64,000 bases of DNA from Anaerobiospirillum succiniciproducens DSM 6400 (GTDB taxonomy: Bacteria; Pseudomonadota; Gammaproteobacteria; Enterobacterales; Succinivibrionaceae): assembly GCF_000482845.1 (NCBI RefSeq), contig NZ_KI519512.1:41169-105168 (forward strand), written 5' to 3'. Below the pieces are notes generated by a model, which did no database searches, was not told the DNA's origin, and saw nothing but the letters and a program-made list of their open reading frames with translations. Shown in pieces: positions 30,884-40,164 of the stretch (position 1 is its first letter; every line of letters begins with the position of its first letter). A program made the position numbers and the translations under genes.

Positions 30884-32527
30884 TTATATCTGGCCACGCA
30901 CCAAGGAGGCAGCTTTAGCCTCCATTGCTGCGATAGCCTCTTGAGAGTCTGGGTCAGCTGGCATGCCGTTGTGCGATGCTGCCTTTTCAAGCTCAATAAT
31001 CTGAGCACGATAGATGGCATTGCATGCATTAACTAAAGCTAAAGCTGAAGACTCGATAACGTCAGTGGATAAACCGCGACCGTGGTATTTACGGCCTTTG
31101 TACATCACATCGACATCTACCTTGCCTTGGGCATTCATGCCGCCTGAAGTGGCAGATAAGTTATAGTCGACAAGCTTGCAATCAATACGAGTCAAACGTG
31201 TAATGCAGTTAAATACGGCATCGACAGGACCATCGCCAGTACCAGAATCGATAAAGTACTCATCACCGATCTTCATACGTACTGAAGCAGTTGGAATGGT
31301 GCCAGAGCCGCCACAAATTACGTTGAGGTTTTCAAGCGTAAACTGAGTCTTGTCCTCCATAGTCTGGCTAAAGAACAGCAAGGACTCTAAGTCGTAATCA
31401 AAAACCTCACCTTTCTTATCCGCAAGCTCTAAGAAGCGGCTATATACATCATCTAAGTTAAAGCTATCATCTGCATAACCAAGCGCATTTAAGCGTGACT
31501 TAATCATGTGTCGACCAGAGCGGGCTGTCATGTGCAGATTGTTCTCTTTAAAGCCCACACTCTCTGGGGTGATGATTTCGTAAGTGCTGCGATTTTTTAA
31601 CACGCCATCTTGGTGAATGCCGGAGCTATGTGCAAAAGCATTAGAGCCTACGATAGCCTTATGTGGCGGCACCTTCTCATTGCAAATACCTGCAACCATT
31701 TGAGATGCTCGTGCAATGTTAGTTGGCACAATATTGGTGTACAGGCCGTTAAACAGAGTCTTACGAGTACGCAGCGCCATGGCCACTTCCTCTAAGCTGC
31801 AGTTACCTGCTCTCTCGCCTAAGCCGTTAACACAAACCTCTACCTGACGAGCACCGTTTTGCACGGCAACTAAGCTATTGCCAGTGGCCATACCTAAATC
31901 GTTATGGCAGTGCACTGAGATCACCGCTTGATCGATATTTGGAACACGGTTAAACAAAGTAGCGATGATGTTGCCAAACTCGCTTGGTATGGTATAGCCC
32001 ACGGTATCAGGGATGTTTACGGTTCTTGCTCCTGCTTTAATGGCGTGCTCGACCATACGGCAGAGATTGTCTATCGGAGTACGACCTGCATCCTCACAAG
32101 AGAACTCCACATCATCGGTGTATTGACGCGCATGTTTAATGGCATGCTCAGCCATGCCTAAGATGTCATCAAAGCTCTTACGTAACTTGTCTTGCACATG
32201 TACATCAGAAGTTGCAATGAAGGTATGGATTCTAAAACGCTCACAAGAGCTTAATGCCTCCTTCACAGCATCAATATCACGCTCTACTGCACGAGAAAGA
32301 CCGCATGGAATAGCATTTTTGAGGTTTTGGCCGATAAGCTTAACCGAGGAGAAGTCACCAGGAGATGACACAGGAAAACCTGCTTCAATGACATCAACAC
32401 CTAACTGCTCAAGCATAAGAGCAATCTGCAGCTTCTGACGCTCATTTAATGACTGCTGCAGGGCTTGTTCGCCATCTCTTAAGGTGGTGTCAAAAATAAT
32501 CACTCGATTGTTATCGACCTTATCCAT
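30884..32527 (-). CDS. leuA: 2-isopropylmalate synthase
   Basis: First committed step of leucine synthesis: 2-ketoisovalerate + acetyl-CoA. TIM-barrel motifs [60 protein letters not shown] and GIHQDGVLK. The C-terminal leucine-binding regulatory domain ([38 protein letters not shown]) is intact, so feedback inhibition is expected. 547 aa (E. coli 523). AAGGAAAG precedes the ATG. It heads leuABCD and is controlled by the leader at 32753-32875. Confidence 0.97.
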   Translation of the reverse strand: MDKVDNNRVIIFDTTLRDGEQALQQSLNERQKLQIALMLEQLGVDVIEAGFPVSSPGDFSSVKLIGQNLKNAIPCGLSRAVERDIDAVKEALSSCERFRIHTFIATSDVHVQDKLRKSFDDILGMAEHAIKHARQYTDDVEFSCEDAGRTPIDNLCRMVEHAIKAGARTVNIPDTVGYTIPSEFGNIIATLFNRVPNIDQAVISVHCHNDLGMATGNSLVAVQNGARQVEVCVNGLGERAGNCSLEEVAMALRTRKTLFNGLYTNIVPTNIARASQMVAGICNEKVPPHKAIVGSNAFAHSSGIHQDGVLKNRSTYEIITPESVGFKENNLHMTARSGRHMIKSRLNALGYADDSFNLDDVYSRFLELADKKGEVFDYDLESLLFFSQTMEDKTQFTLENLNVICGGSGTIPTASVRMKIGDEYFIDSGTGDGPVDAVFNCITRLTRIDCKLVDYNLSATSGGMNAQGKVDVDVMYKGRKYHGRGLSTDVIESSALALVNACNAIYRAQIIELEKAASHNGMPADPDSQEAIAAMEAKAASLVRGQI

Positions 32528-32743
32528 AAGCTTTCCTTGGATGCCTGATTGCTACTTATCTAAACCAACTCATATCTTGACAACTAAGCGACCTAAACAA
32601 GGCCGCAGCCATCGATTGCAACGCGTGAAACGCTCAACGCGTAAACGCTAAGCGTGCTAAACAATCAACGTGTTAGACGCGCTAAACGCTCATTTTTGCC
32701 GCAGTGTCTCTTGAGTTGGTGGTGTGTATATTGTGGTTAATGG

Positions 32744-32783
32744 GAATAAAAAAGGGGCCTAGTTTTTTTACTACCAGGCCCCT
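32744..32783 (-). terminator. leu operon attenuator (intrinsic terminator in the leader)
   Basis: Minus strand: AGGGGCCT (32783-32776) pairs with AGGCCCCT (32760-32753), extended by AGT/ACT, followed by TTTTTTATTC. It sits 36 nt after the leuL stop and 225 nt ahead of leuA, exactly where an attenuator should be. Confidence 0.85.
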
Positions 32784-32818
32784 CTTTTGTTTTAAAAAGG
32801 TATGACAGATCGAGTCAC

Positions 32819-32875
32819 TCAGAAGCCTGGCAACTTAAGTAGAATAAGTCGAATTAGGGAAATGATTACGATCAT
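32819..32875 (-). CDS. leuL: leu operon leader peptide
   Basis: An 18-residue frame MIVIISLIRLILLKLPGF with five Leu (CTA, CTT, CTA, CTT, TTG), five Ile and one Val codon; AAGGTG lies about 8 nt before the ATG. It is directly followed by the attenuator hairpin and then leuA. The density of Leu codons, ribosome-binding site and position give a textbook attenuation leader: ribosome stalling on scarce leucyl-tRNA would block terminator formation. The Ile richness suggests that isoleucine supply may also be sensed. Confidence 0.85.
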   Translation of the reverse strand: MIVIISLIRLILLKLPGF

Positions 32876-32883
32876 GTCTACAC

Positions 32884-33271
32884 CTTTTAGTTAAGAACTC
32901 ACCTTAATGAAACTAAGCACGCTTCTTTGAGAAATCCGCTTTTGAAGAACTACTACCTTTTATGCTACATGCTCATAAAGGCTGTGCTTAATATTCTTAT
33001 CTAGATGGCCTTAACCACTTTTTGTAATTGATTGATGGATTGAGTTTAACCTGACCATTTTGGCAAGCTCAATCCTCTTACTTATCAAATACGCTGTTTG
33101 CACACTTTAGAAACATGATTTGTACTGCTTGCACTTAAACAGCCACAACTTTGCACCGCTCCGACACACAAAAGTAATCCACAAAAACCTTTTTAACCTC
33201 ATTGTCACTTAGATAATTGCAATAGTCACCACTCTTTCAAATGCACCTTAACCCAACACATGGCAAGGCAT
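32884..33271. other. leu leader upstream region
   Basis: Between leuL and the oxidoreductase terminator; no gene recognised. It must contain the leu operon promoter. Confidence 0.4.
33037..33075 (-). promoter_or_regulatory. inverted repeat and candidate promoter ahead of leuL
   Basis: GGATTGAG (33037-33044) and CTCAATCC (33068-33075) form an inverted repeat overlapping a possible minus-strand promoter, TTGAGC (33072-33067), 17 bp, TTAAAC. It could be an operator for a leu regulator. The -10 match is poor. Confidence 0.3.
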
Positions 33272-33320
33272 AAAAAGAAAGGCGAGCGCATTACAAGACT
33301 TATCTTGCTTTGCGTTCGCC
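33272..33320 (-). terminator. terminator of the Gfo/Idh oxidoreductase gene
   Basis: Long interrupted stem (GGCGA-CGCA-CAAGA with TCTTG-TGCG-TCGCC) followed on the minus strand by TTTCTTTTT, about 60 nt past the stop codon. Confidence 0.8.
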
Positions 33321-33381
33321 CTCTAAAACAAGCGCCTAACCTAAATAAGAGCGCTTAGTGAGTTTGATGAATAAGTAGCTA

Positions 33382-34548
33382 CTACTCTGCTGCGCTTGGG
33401 TTGGTCAGCTTAAGCATAGAGTCGTCGATGATTTCCTTACGGGTAACAGGACGACCTAACTTATTACTTAAGTAAATGCCCTGAGCAATCAACATACAGC
33501 ATAAGGATGAATCGATATTGTTGCGCAGACGGACATTCATACCATCTTTTTGGTTTTTGATGGCATGGATCATTTCCTTTAAATGCTCGATGAAGTAGAA
33601 GTATGAGTAGTTATCATCAGTAACACCCTCATAATCATTTTGAGCATAACGGGCCATGGTCTCTGGACTTTCTAAGGTAAAGACATCATTTACAGCACGG
33701 AATGAACTTGGCTTGATACCAGGGTTAATTTCAACACCGCCATGAGTCTGAATGCCTAAGGTATGACCATTAGTGCCTACAATATGTACATAGGCTGACT
33801 GAGCTGGGTTAACGCTGTTAGAGACTAAGATAGTTGCAGTAGCACCAGACTCGAAAGTCACAATACCCTGAGCAGTATCATCTACCTCAATATATGGATG
33901 GTTAACGTTACGCCAAATACCGTAGACGCTCTCAACACGACCCATGAAGTAGCTAAGCAAGTCAAGCTCATGTACTGCTTGGTTCACTAACACGCCACCG
34001 CCTTCTTCTGCCCAAGTACCACGCCACTCATTAGAACGATAGTACGCCTCATCACGCCAGGCTTGCACATTTACAATACCAAAGGCTGGCTCAATACGGC
34101 CATCTTCAATAGCATTACGAATACGCTCGCACGGACGGAAGAAACGGCTTTGAGAGATAACTGAAACTAAAGCACCAGAACGCTCAGACTCTTCTTTTAA
34201 ATAAGCTGCCTTTGCAAGAGAAATATCAATTGGCTTTTCGATAATGCAGTGAATGCCGCGCTGTACAGCGTGGAAGGCATTATCAACGTGAGTCTTGTGT
34301 GGAGTAGTGATATAGACCAGATCAGGCTTTACCGTATCTAACATAGCAGGAACGCTATCAAATACGGTCTCTTCTAACACCGCCGGCGCAACTCCCTCAC
34401 GTCCGCTAAAGGAGCTTAAAAAGAGCATAGCCTTTTCGATGTTGTGGTTACATACACCAGCTAGCTCTTGTCCACAGGCTAAGATAGCCTCAACGTGTTG
34501 CCTAGCAATGTTGCCAGTGCCAATTACGGCAATTCGTAACTTACCCAT
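33382..34548 (-). CDS. Gfo/Idh/MocA-family oxidoreductase
   Basis: NAD(P)-dependent dehydrogenase of unknown substrate, likely a sugar, cyclitol or sugar-derived molecule. N-terminal Rossmann fold (RIAVIGTGNIARQHVEAI at about 4-20), VYITTPHKTHVDNAFHAVQRGIHCIIEKPID with the family EKP lysine (about 95-125), and the C-terminal alpha/beta domain with GGGVLVNQAVHELDLLSYFMG, supplying the conserved histidine. Start ATG 34548 (388 aa, AAGG 7 nt upstream). The in-frame TTG two codons earlier is less likely. It is monocistronic with its own terminator, lying upstream of and co-oriented with the leu operon. Neighbours give no substrate clue. Confidence 0.8.
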   Translation of the reverse strand: MGKLRIAVIGTGNIARQHVEAILACGQELAGVCNHNIEKAMLFLSSFSGREGVAPAVLEETVFDSVPAMLDTVKPDLVYITTPHKTHVDNAFHAVQRGIHCIIEKPIDISLAKAAYLKEESERSGALVSVISQSRFFRPCERIRNAIEDGRIEPAFGIVNVQAWRDEAYYRSNEWRGTWAEEGGGVLVNQAVHELDLLSYFMGRVESVYGIWRNVNHPYIEVDDTAQGIVTFESGATATILVSNSVNPAQSAYVHIVGTNGHTLGIQTHGGVEINPGIKPSSFRAVNDVFTLESPETMARYAQNDYEGVTDDNYSYFYFIEHLKEMIHAIKNQKDGMNVRLRNNIDSSLCCMLIAQGIYLSNKLGRPVTRKEIIDDSMLKLTNPSAAE

Positions 34549-35926
34549 TGTCAACCTTAAAACAGTGATGAATAAAGCATGCTACAAAATAAATAAACCC
34601 ATGCTGAAAAACGACGAGCTATCTGCATGCTCCATCCTCTGTAGCGCCATTAACTAACAGCGTCTAAGCGGCAGATCCAAAAGCAAGACAACTAAAAATT
34701 CCAAGCACGGGTCGATTGCATTTGCCATTGAGTACAAGCTTGTAAATGCTAATGTACATTGGCAAATGTTCTACCAAAAGCACAGACATTGGCTTTACAA
34801 ACAGCAAGCTAAAAAGATTGGACGCCAACCTTCTTAAGAGTCTTTTATATGTAGCCAAATGCCTCAAGATCAAGACTAAGGCAGCTTAGTAGGAAATACC
34901 TAGCTTCAAACTGTGCCTATTCCTTAGACTGCACTTTAGGCATAAGTTTTCCTAAAGATCTAAGAAATTTGGCAAATTAGGATCCTGATCATGCATATGA
35001 TACTTGATCCTTGCCTTTGATTTATAACTTTGTATCTAGCTAAAGTACTAAAAAATTCCCCAATCAAGCTTACAAGAACTTAACCATCCTCAACATCAAT
35101 ATCCTTTAGAAGTTCATCGCTTCAATTAGCAAGAGATCACCGCAAACAACAAAGCAATTATGCCCAGTGACAACTGTTATCTGCAGTACATGCAGATCGC
35201 CTCTATATCGGCATGATTTTACTAATCGCGCTGTTACGCGCCGCACCTTGAAGTATTCATTTGCCATTACATAAGATCACAGCCAATCGTATCAATTTGC
35301 GCAATTAACAGGTCATCATTCTGATGTGCATTAAGTAGCTCCCCATCTCCTCGCATTGACTGTAAGACGTGGCCTCTGCTGCAGGTACAATTGTCTCGGA
35401 ACACTTGGATTTAGCGCTGATCTACTAGCTGTAAAGTGCTAGCTGAGCTTAGATAGCTAGCTGTGCTTTGTTCAATCGCTGTGGGGTGCTGGCTGTGCAC
35501 AGTCAGCTAGCTGTGCTTAGTTCTATCGCGGTGAGGTGCTACTGTGTCATGTGTGCAAGGTCTTGAGATGTTGAAATTGGGTCTATGATGCGCTCCATGA
35601 GTGTCCATCTATAGTCTCAAGAGGCAATTTAGTGCACTGATGTGAAACAAAAATCAAAAAATAACACGATCAATGCCTCTATTTTGGACATAAATTCTTT
35701 TATTTCGCCATGTTGTATCTACAAAGTGCATTACAATTACCAAGCTAGCCTATCACTTAATGATCTGGCTAAACATTTATGCACTTTACTTAGCTCCGAT
35801 GATTACTTGATGCGAGCAGTTAATCACGGCTCCTAGCTTCTATTCACATACCATGTGTGTGGCTTTGCAATTAAACATAGCCTCTTTGGTGCTAAGTATT
35901 TAGTTCTATCTACAGGAACTACTTTT
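34549..35926. other. 1.38-kb intergenic region
   Basis: Between the divergent oxidoreductase and secreted-protein genes. Short frames here (for example 34664-34873 minus, 35642-35836 plus) lack ribosome-binding sites and family features and were not called. The only structure found is the degenerate tandem repeat near 35430-35540. Confidence 0.4.
35455..35540. repeat. imperfect 50-bp tandem repeat
   Basis: Two units (35455-35490 and 35505-35540) share AGCTAGCTGTGCTT.GTTC followed by .ATCGC.GTG.GGTGCT, 50 bp apart, with a more degenerate partial unit before them (CTAGCTGTAAAGTGCTAGCTGAGCTTAGAT). Confidence 0.7.
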
Positions 35927-36709
35927 ATGAGCCTTATTCAGCAAGCTTTATCAAAGAAGGCACTCAGCGGTGTAGCGATCGCTACTTTATTACTGCTTGG
36001 TAGCGCTTTTAATGTATCTTCAGCCTATTCTCTTGGTGGCCCACGTTACTCGGGTGTATCTGAGCGTGATCTTGAAAAGAAACAACAAGCTGAAGAAATT
36101 AAGGCTCAAGAAGAAGTAAAGATTAGCGATATTGAAAAGACAGCTAAGGAAAAGGAAGCTGAGGAGATCAAAGCTTTATTAGCTGCCAACAAAAATCCTA
36201 TGCTGCTCTATGGCGATCAGAAGTTAACTCGCTTCTTAGGCTGCCTCAACTGTACTCCTGACTACTATATTTCTATTTGGAATACTGAAAGTCCATTTGG
36301 CTCTCCAACTGGTCATATCAGCATTTGGAATAGTAACACCGAGTACGGCTCCACTGTCTCAAAGATCAGTCCTTGGAATAAGTACTCTTCAAATCCACCA
36401 GCTATTATTGATCCTGCAGGTAAACTCTATGGCTTCTTAACCGCCAATACCTCGATTGATAATCGCTTTATGAATAACTTTGCTGAGCACCTTTACTACA
36501 GCCACGACTCCATCCGTCTTGATCCAAACAAATGGTTCAAGCGCTTCTTTGCCATTGAGAGTATCAAGAAAGTCGGCACCATTTCTCTTGAAGAGCTTGA
36601 GGCTATGCCAAAGCCAGTTACAGAAGAGGACATGTTAGAGCCAGCTCCACAGCAGCCTACTCGCGCCGATGGCATCAGTGGCCATGACGTTAAGTCCTTA
36701 TTCAACTAA
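35927..36709 (+). CDS. secreted protein with LGCLNC/SIWN-type repeat domain
   Basis: 260 residues from ATG 35927 (AGGA upstream); an in-frame ATG 24 codons earlier would bury the signal peptide. Signal peptide: SKKALSGVAIATLLLLGSAFNVSSAYS. A charged helical linker (about 40-85, EKKQQAEEIKAQEEVK) follows, then the domain FLGCLNC....SIWN....YGS....SPWNKYSSNPPAIIDPAGKLYGFLTAN (about 100-180). I know this motif set from uncharacterised exported bacterial proteins; its function is unknown. The two cysteines in LGCLNC may form a disulfide. The tail is Pro/Glu-rich. It stands alone and has its own terminator. Confidence 0.75.
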   Translation: MSLIQQALSKKALSGVAIATLLLLGSAFNVSSAYSLGGPRYSGVSERDLEKKQQAEEIKAQEEVKISDIEKTAKEKEAEEIKALLAANKNPMLLYGDQKLTRFLGCLNCTPDYYISIWNTESPFGSPTGHISIWNSNTEYGSTVSKISPWNKYSSNPPAIIDPAGKLYGFLTANTSIDNRFMNNFAEHLYYSHDSIRLDPNKWFKRFFAIESIKKVGTISLEELEAMPKPVTEEDMLEPAPQQPTRADGISGHDVKSLFN

Positions 36710-36776
36710 GATTGATACAGACAACGCTTACACTTTAGGCCCGTACTTTTGCCGCTAACATGGCTCCTCCCTTTTA

Positions 36777-36804
36777 AAAAGGCAGCTTTACGCTGCCTTT
36801 TGTC
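36777..36804 (+). terminator. terminator of the secreted-protein gene
   Basis: Stem AAAGGCAGC / GCTGCCTTT with a 5-nt loop and a short T tail, about 68 nt past the stop codon. Confidence 0.85.
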
Positions 36805-36849
36805 GTTCTAGACCACGACAAAACCTACTTGACTGCCGCTCGCGTTCAT

Positions 36850-36935
36850 CATGTCTTTCCCCGCTAGTGCATATATTTTCCATCATCATTTGCGCTTGTT
36901 TTGTCCATACCCGCTATCGCATATATTGTCCATCG
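36850..36935. repeat. imperfect direct repeat
   Basis: CCCGCTAGTGCATATATTTT (about 36858) and CCCGCTATCGCATATATTGT (about 36909), each followed by CCATC, about 50 bp apart. Again a diverged tandem duplication in intergenic DNA. Confidence 0.6.
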
Positions 36936-37035
36936 CCAGCTCGCAAGATCATGCTACCTGTATAGAGCTTACTTCCACATCTTCTGAGATTTCAAAACAG
37001 CACTCATATCTTATTTTCGTAAGGAGTAATTAACA

Positions 37036-37089
37036 ATGGGTGACTGGCCAATTAGTGTTGCTAGTGCTATTTCAATGGCAAAGCAATGA
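37036..37089 (+). CDS. possible 17-residue small protein
   Basis: ATG at 37036 with a perfect AAGGAG (37021-37026) 9 nt upstream, encoding MGDWPISVASAISMAKQ. Uninterrupted and stopped by TGA at 37087. The ribosome-binding site is as good as any in the window, which is why I list it. The peptide is short, partly hydrophobic and without a recognised family. No adjacent gene overlaps it. Confidence 0.4.
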   Translation: MGDWPISVASAISMAKQ

Positions 37090-37702
37090 CCTTGCTCTAG
37101 GCGCAAAAGCAACCTTGCTGCAGTGTGGAAGATGGGAGTGCTGAAGTTTTGGTTGCTACTGCATGTTTTTTTTATTGCAGTACGGCTGCTTTATGCGTGC
37201 AAAACCATCACAAATTGGTGCGCTGTGATGACTTGTTTGGGCGTTGATGGAGTCATTTTTTAGTTTTATGTATGTATAGTGCACAAAATAGATGCAAAGG
37301 CAGGTTCATTTTTGTGAAAGTAAATTTTGGTGCATCTTTATAGAGCATGAGTGCTTTTCGCTTCATTTTTGTTACTACAATCAAATCACGCTCTGAGCAA
37401 AAGTTCATAGCTGTAGATGCTTTAAGGTCTTTACTAAGCGAAGCTATCTATACCTCTTGCTATGACAGCTCAGCTCCTTTTACCCACACTGAACTTAAAA
37501 CTATTTAACTAATCGCTACTTAATGTATTTTTCTTTTAGTAGTAGTGATTGAAGCTAGAGACTGAACCATATCGCTAGCTTTGGTTAATCTTGCTGCATA
37601 GACCTTATGCAAAGAGATTTAGTTTTTGTACAGTCAAGAGCTTAAGACATTTCGTTTGAGCGTTGATTTTCAACTACAACCCGCCGCAAGGCCGAGGCTT
37701 AT
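37090..37702. other. intergenic region before the PanS-like gene
   Basis: About 610 bp without a recognised gene or terminator. Probably contains the promoter for the downstream small frame and transporter. Confidence 0.35.
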
Positions 37703-37855
37703 ATGACAAATACTAATTACGCCTCCTGCACAAAAGCAGCCTTGCATCAGACCAAGCGAATGCATCGCACATTTAAAGAATGGATGTGTTATCGCAATAA
37801 AGGTCAGATGCAAGCTAAGCAAATGCAGGAGCAATTTGGAGGCTTCTATGCATAA
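37703..37855 (+). CDS. possible 50-residue basic protein upstream of and overlapping the PanS-like gene
   Basis: ATG 37703 preceded by GAGG 9 nt upstream; 50 codons ending TAA at 37853-37855. It overlaps the transporter start by 8 nt (ATGCATAA) in another frame, so the two would be translationally coupled, and the transporter's own GGAGG lies inside it. The peptide is rich in Lys/Arg/Gln/Met (for example MHRTFKEWMCYRNKG) with no membrane segment or known family. It could be a small regulatory or leader protein, or a chance frame. Confidence 0.4.
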   Translation: MTNTNYASCTKAALHQTKRMHRTFKEWMCYRNKGQMQAKQMQEQFGGFYA

Positions 37856-38858
37856 CTTAGCTAAATTGAGCGCATTTTTCGGCAAAACCTTTGCTTTTTG
37901 GGTTATTGCCGCCGCAATTATTGCTTTCTACTTCCCAGAGAACTTCAAGATTCTTGCTCCATACATTAGCATTCTGCTCGGTATTGTAATGTTTGGCATG
38001 GGTCTTACCCTTCGTGCAAAAGACTTCTCAGAAGTGATTAAGCGTCCTATTGATGTCATTATTGGCATTGTAGGTCAGTTTGCGATTATGCCTCTTTTAG
38101 CTTATGCCTTATGCATCATTTTAAACCTCTCTCCTGAGGTCTCCGTTGGTGTCATATTAGTTGGCTGCTGCCCAGGCGGTACCGCGTCAAACGTCATGAC
38201 TTTCTTAAGCCGTGGTGATGTTCCTTTATCCGTAACCATCTCTGCTTGCACCACAGTGCTTGCTCCGGTGGTCACCCCAACACTCATTTACTTCTTTGCA
38301 GATCAGTGGGTTACCGTAGACCCAATGGCAATGTTCATGACCATCGTTAAGATGATGGTGCTGCCTATTGTCGCTGGTGTTTTAGTTAACACCTTCTTTG
38401 GCAAACACGTGCAAAGCGCACTGCCAGCTCTGCCATTGATCTCAGTTTTTGCTATTGTCGCTATCGTTTGCTCAGTGGTTGCTGTAAGCCACGATCAAAT
38501 CGCTAGAACTGGTCTTATCATTTTCGCAGTCGTAGTACTGCACAATGTTTTAGGTCTTGCATTAGGCTATGGCCTGGCCAAGCTCTTTAAGATGGATTTA
38601 AAGAAGAGCAAGGCTTTGTCTATTGAAGTCGGAATGCAAAACTCAGCCTTGGGTGTAGCTTTAGCCATGGCTCATTTCAATCCTTTATCTGCAGTGCCTT
38701 CAGCCATCTTCTCAGTATGGCACAACATTTCAGGCCCAATCTTGGCAACCATCTTTGCCAATATGGCAGATGAGGATGAAAAGCAAGCTAAGAGCTCTAA
38801 CAAGACTCAAGAACAATCAAACAACAGCGCTAACTTAACTGAGGTATCAAACGCCTAA
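37848..38858 (+). CDS. panS: bile acid:sodium symporter (BASS) family transporter, PanS-like
   Basis: Inner-membrane carrier of about ten helices, 336 aa. BASS hallmarks: ILLGIVMFGMGLTLRAKDF, VGVILVGCCPGGTASNVMTFLSRGDVPLSVTISA, and EVGMQNSALGVALA with SAIFSVWHNISGP. This matches the PanS/YocS subgroup, known in Salmonella to import 2-ketopantoate. The start is ATG 37848 (GGAGG 5 nt away). A TTG four codons upstream is in frame but lies on the ribosome-binding site. The Ser/Asn/Lys-rich tail is cytoplasmic. It lies in a region rich in branched-chain genes; ketopantoate is made from 2-ketoisovalerate, the product of IlvD, so the link makes sense. Exact substrate not proven. Confidence 0.8.
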   Translation: MHNLAKLSAFFGKTFAFWVIAAAIIAFYFPENFKILAPYISILLGIVMFGMGLTLRAKDFSEVIKRPIDVIIGIVGQFAIMPLLAYALCIILNLSPEVSVGVILVGCCPGGTASNVMTFLSRGDVPLSVTISACTTVLAPVVTPTLIYFFADQWVTVDPMAMFMTIVKMMVLPIVAGVLVNTFFGKHVQSALPALPLISVFAIVAIVCSVVAVSHDQIARTGLIIFAVVVLHNVLGLALGYGLAKLFKMDLKKSKALSIEVGMQNSALGVALAMAHFNPLSAVPSAIFSVWHNISGPILATIFANMADEDEKQAKSSNKTQEQSNNSANLTEVSNA

Positions 38859-40164
38859 TTAACACTCACGGAAGTAAGCAAACAAAGCCAAAGCCGCACC
38901 AAGCAAGCTGCCTAATGAAGGCATGCTTGAAAGCATTCAAGATCAGCGCTTGCTTAGCCTTAAAAGAGGTATCGTTCGATCTTGAGGCCATAGCCATATA
39001 CAAGCTATGGCGGCTTATATAGATGCACGCTTTGTCTTCTAGCGCATTGCGATGAACCTCATGCCCATAAATTTATGGCTAGAGAGTTCTACAGGTTCTT
39101 TGCATTTAATAGTGCAAACACTCAATCAAAGCGATGTTACTGATGCTTTACATTCCATACCGCATTAGCTTGATGGTAACCGCCATTAAGCTCAACGCAA
39201 CTTAACCAAGTGTTTCGTTATTTAGGCTCTGACGCACCTTTTGAAGAAATACCTTTCAAGGCTCTAGCTTTTGCTCTACCCGAGTTTTAAGGTTTGCCTT
39301 GCTTCTTTTTAAGGTTATATTTGATTACCGTCATCAAGTACCCAAGCGTGCTTAAACCTAAGCCCCAAGCGTACTTACAGTTTAGCGTTAAGAGTACCAA
39401 TTCATAGCAATAAGAAGTAAACAGCCACTACCCCATCTAAGATATAGAGTATGGCTATGCACACATGTACCATCATGCATGGCCTAACAGAGCACAACGA
39501 CATCCTCTAAACTCTATAGCTTTATGTTCAACAGCATTAGCTTTGAGCATGGCATTGGCAACACAGTTTTTGCCAGCTCTCAGGCTTGATTTGATGCTGG
39601 GCCTTAATTACTTTTTACTGCCAACGAACAGCGTTAACATAAGCTTAAGAGGCTACAGCCTTAATTAAGCACGGTGCTCTAAATCGTAGAGCACCAACAG
39701 CGATATACAGTGTTAAAGCGAGTAACATCGCTCTGCTGCAGTCATAAAAGATCATGACGCAGCGCGTTTTATACAAGTTTTATTTTTAGCCAAGGCCCAT
39801 GCCTTGGCCTTATGTACAGATTTTTTGCAGCCACTGAGTGCCCTTAGCACAATGCATAAGAAGGCACTCAGCCCTTTTAGACTAAAGCTTATAGTTCTCA
39901 AAGAGCCAAGCTTAGTCACATAGCACTTATAAGCCATGGGGCTTTGAGGTGGCTCATGACAGATTTTTATTAAATTGCAAACCGCAGAAATGTCACTGTC
40001 CTTAAGTTACTAGGATGGATAAGACAACAAGGCGTTAGCATCAACTTAGACAAAACTAAGCGCACGAAGAGGGCATTGTTATTTGCCTTGGCGCTGTAAA
40101 TCTTTGTTAGGTGTGTACTAACGCTAAAGTTGCCTTGGGACTTTCAGGTTTCTTGGAGTAGATA
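38859..40164. other. 1.3-kb intergenic region before ilvE
   Basis: No credible gene. A strong hairpin GGTGCTCTA-AATCG-TAGAGCACC (39673-39695) and another CCAAGGC-CCAT-GCCTTGG (39790-39807) lie ahead of ilvE, neither with a proper T run. A Leu-rich open frame (39465-39668) stops just before the first hairpin but lacks a ribosome-binding site. Confidence 0.4.

Noticed and set aside
35642..35836. 64-codon plus-strand frame ahead of the secreted-protein gene
   Set aside because: No ribosome-binding site and no recognisable features; the real gene starts at 35927.
39465..39668. Leu-rich frame ending just before a hairpin upstream of ilvE, as an ilv leader
   Set aside because: 67 codons is long for a leader, there is no ribosome-binding site, and the hairpin has no T run.
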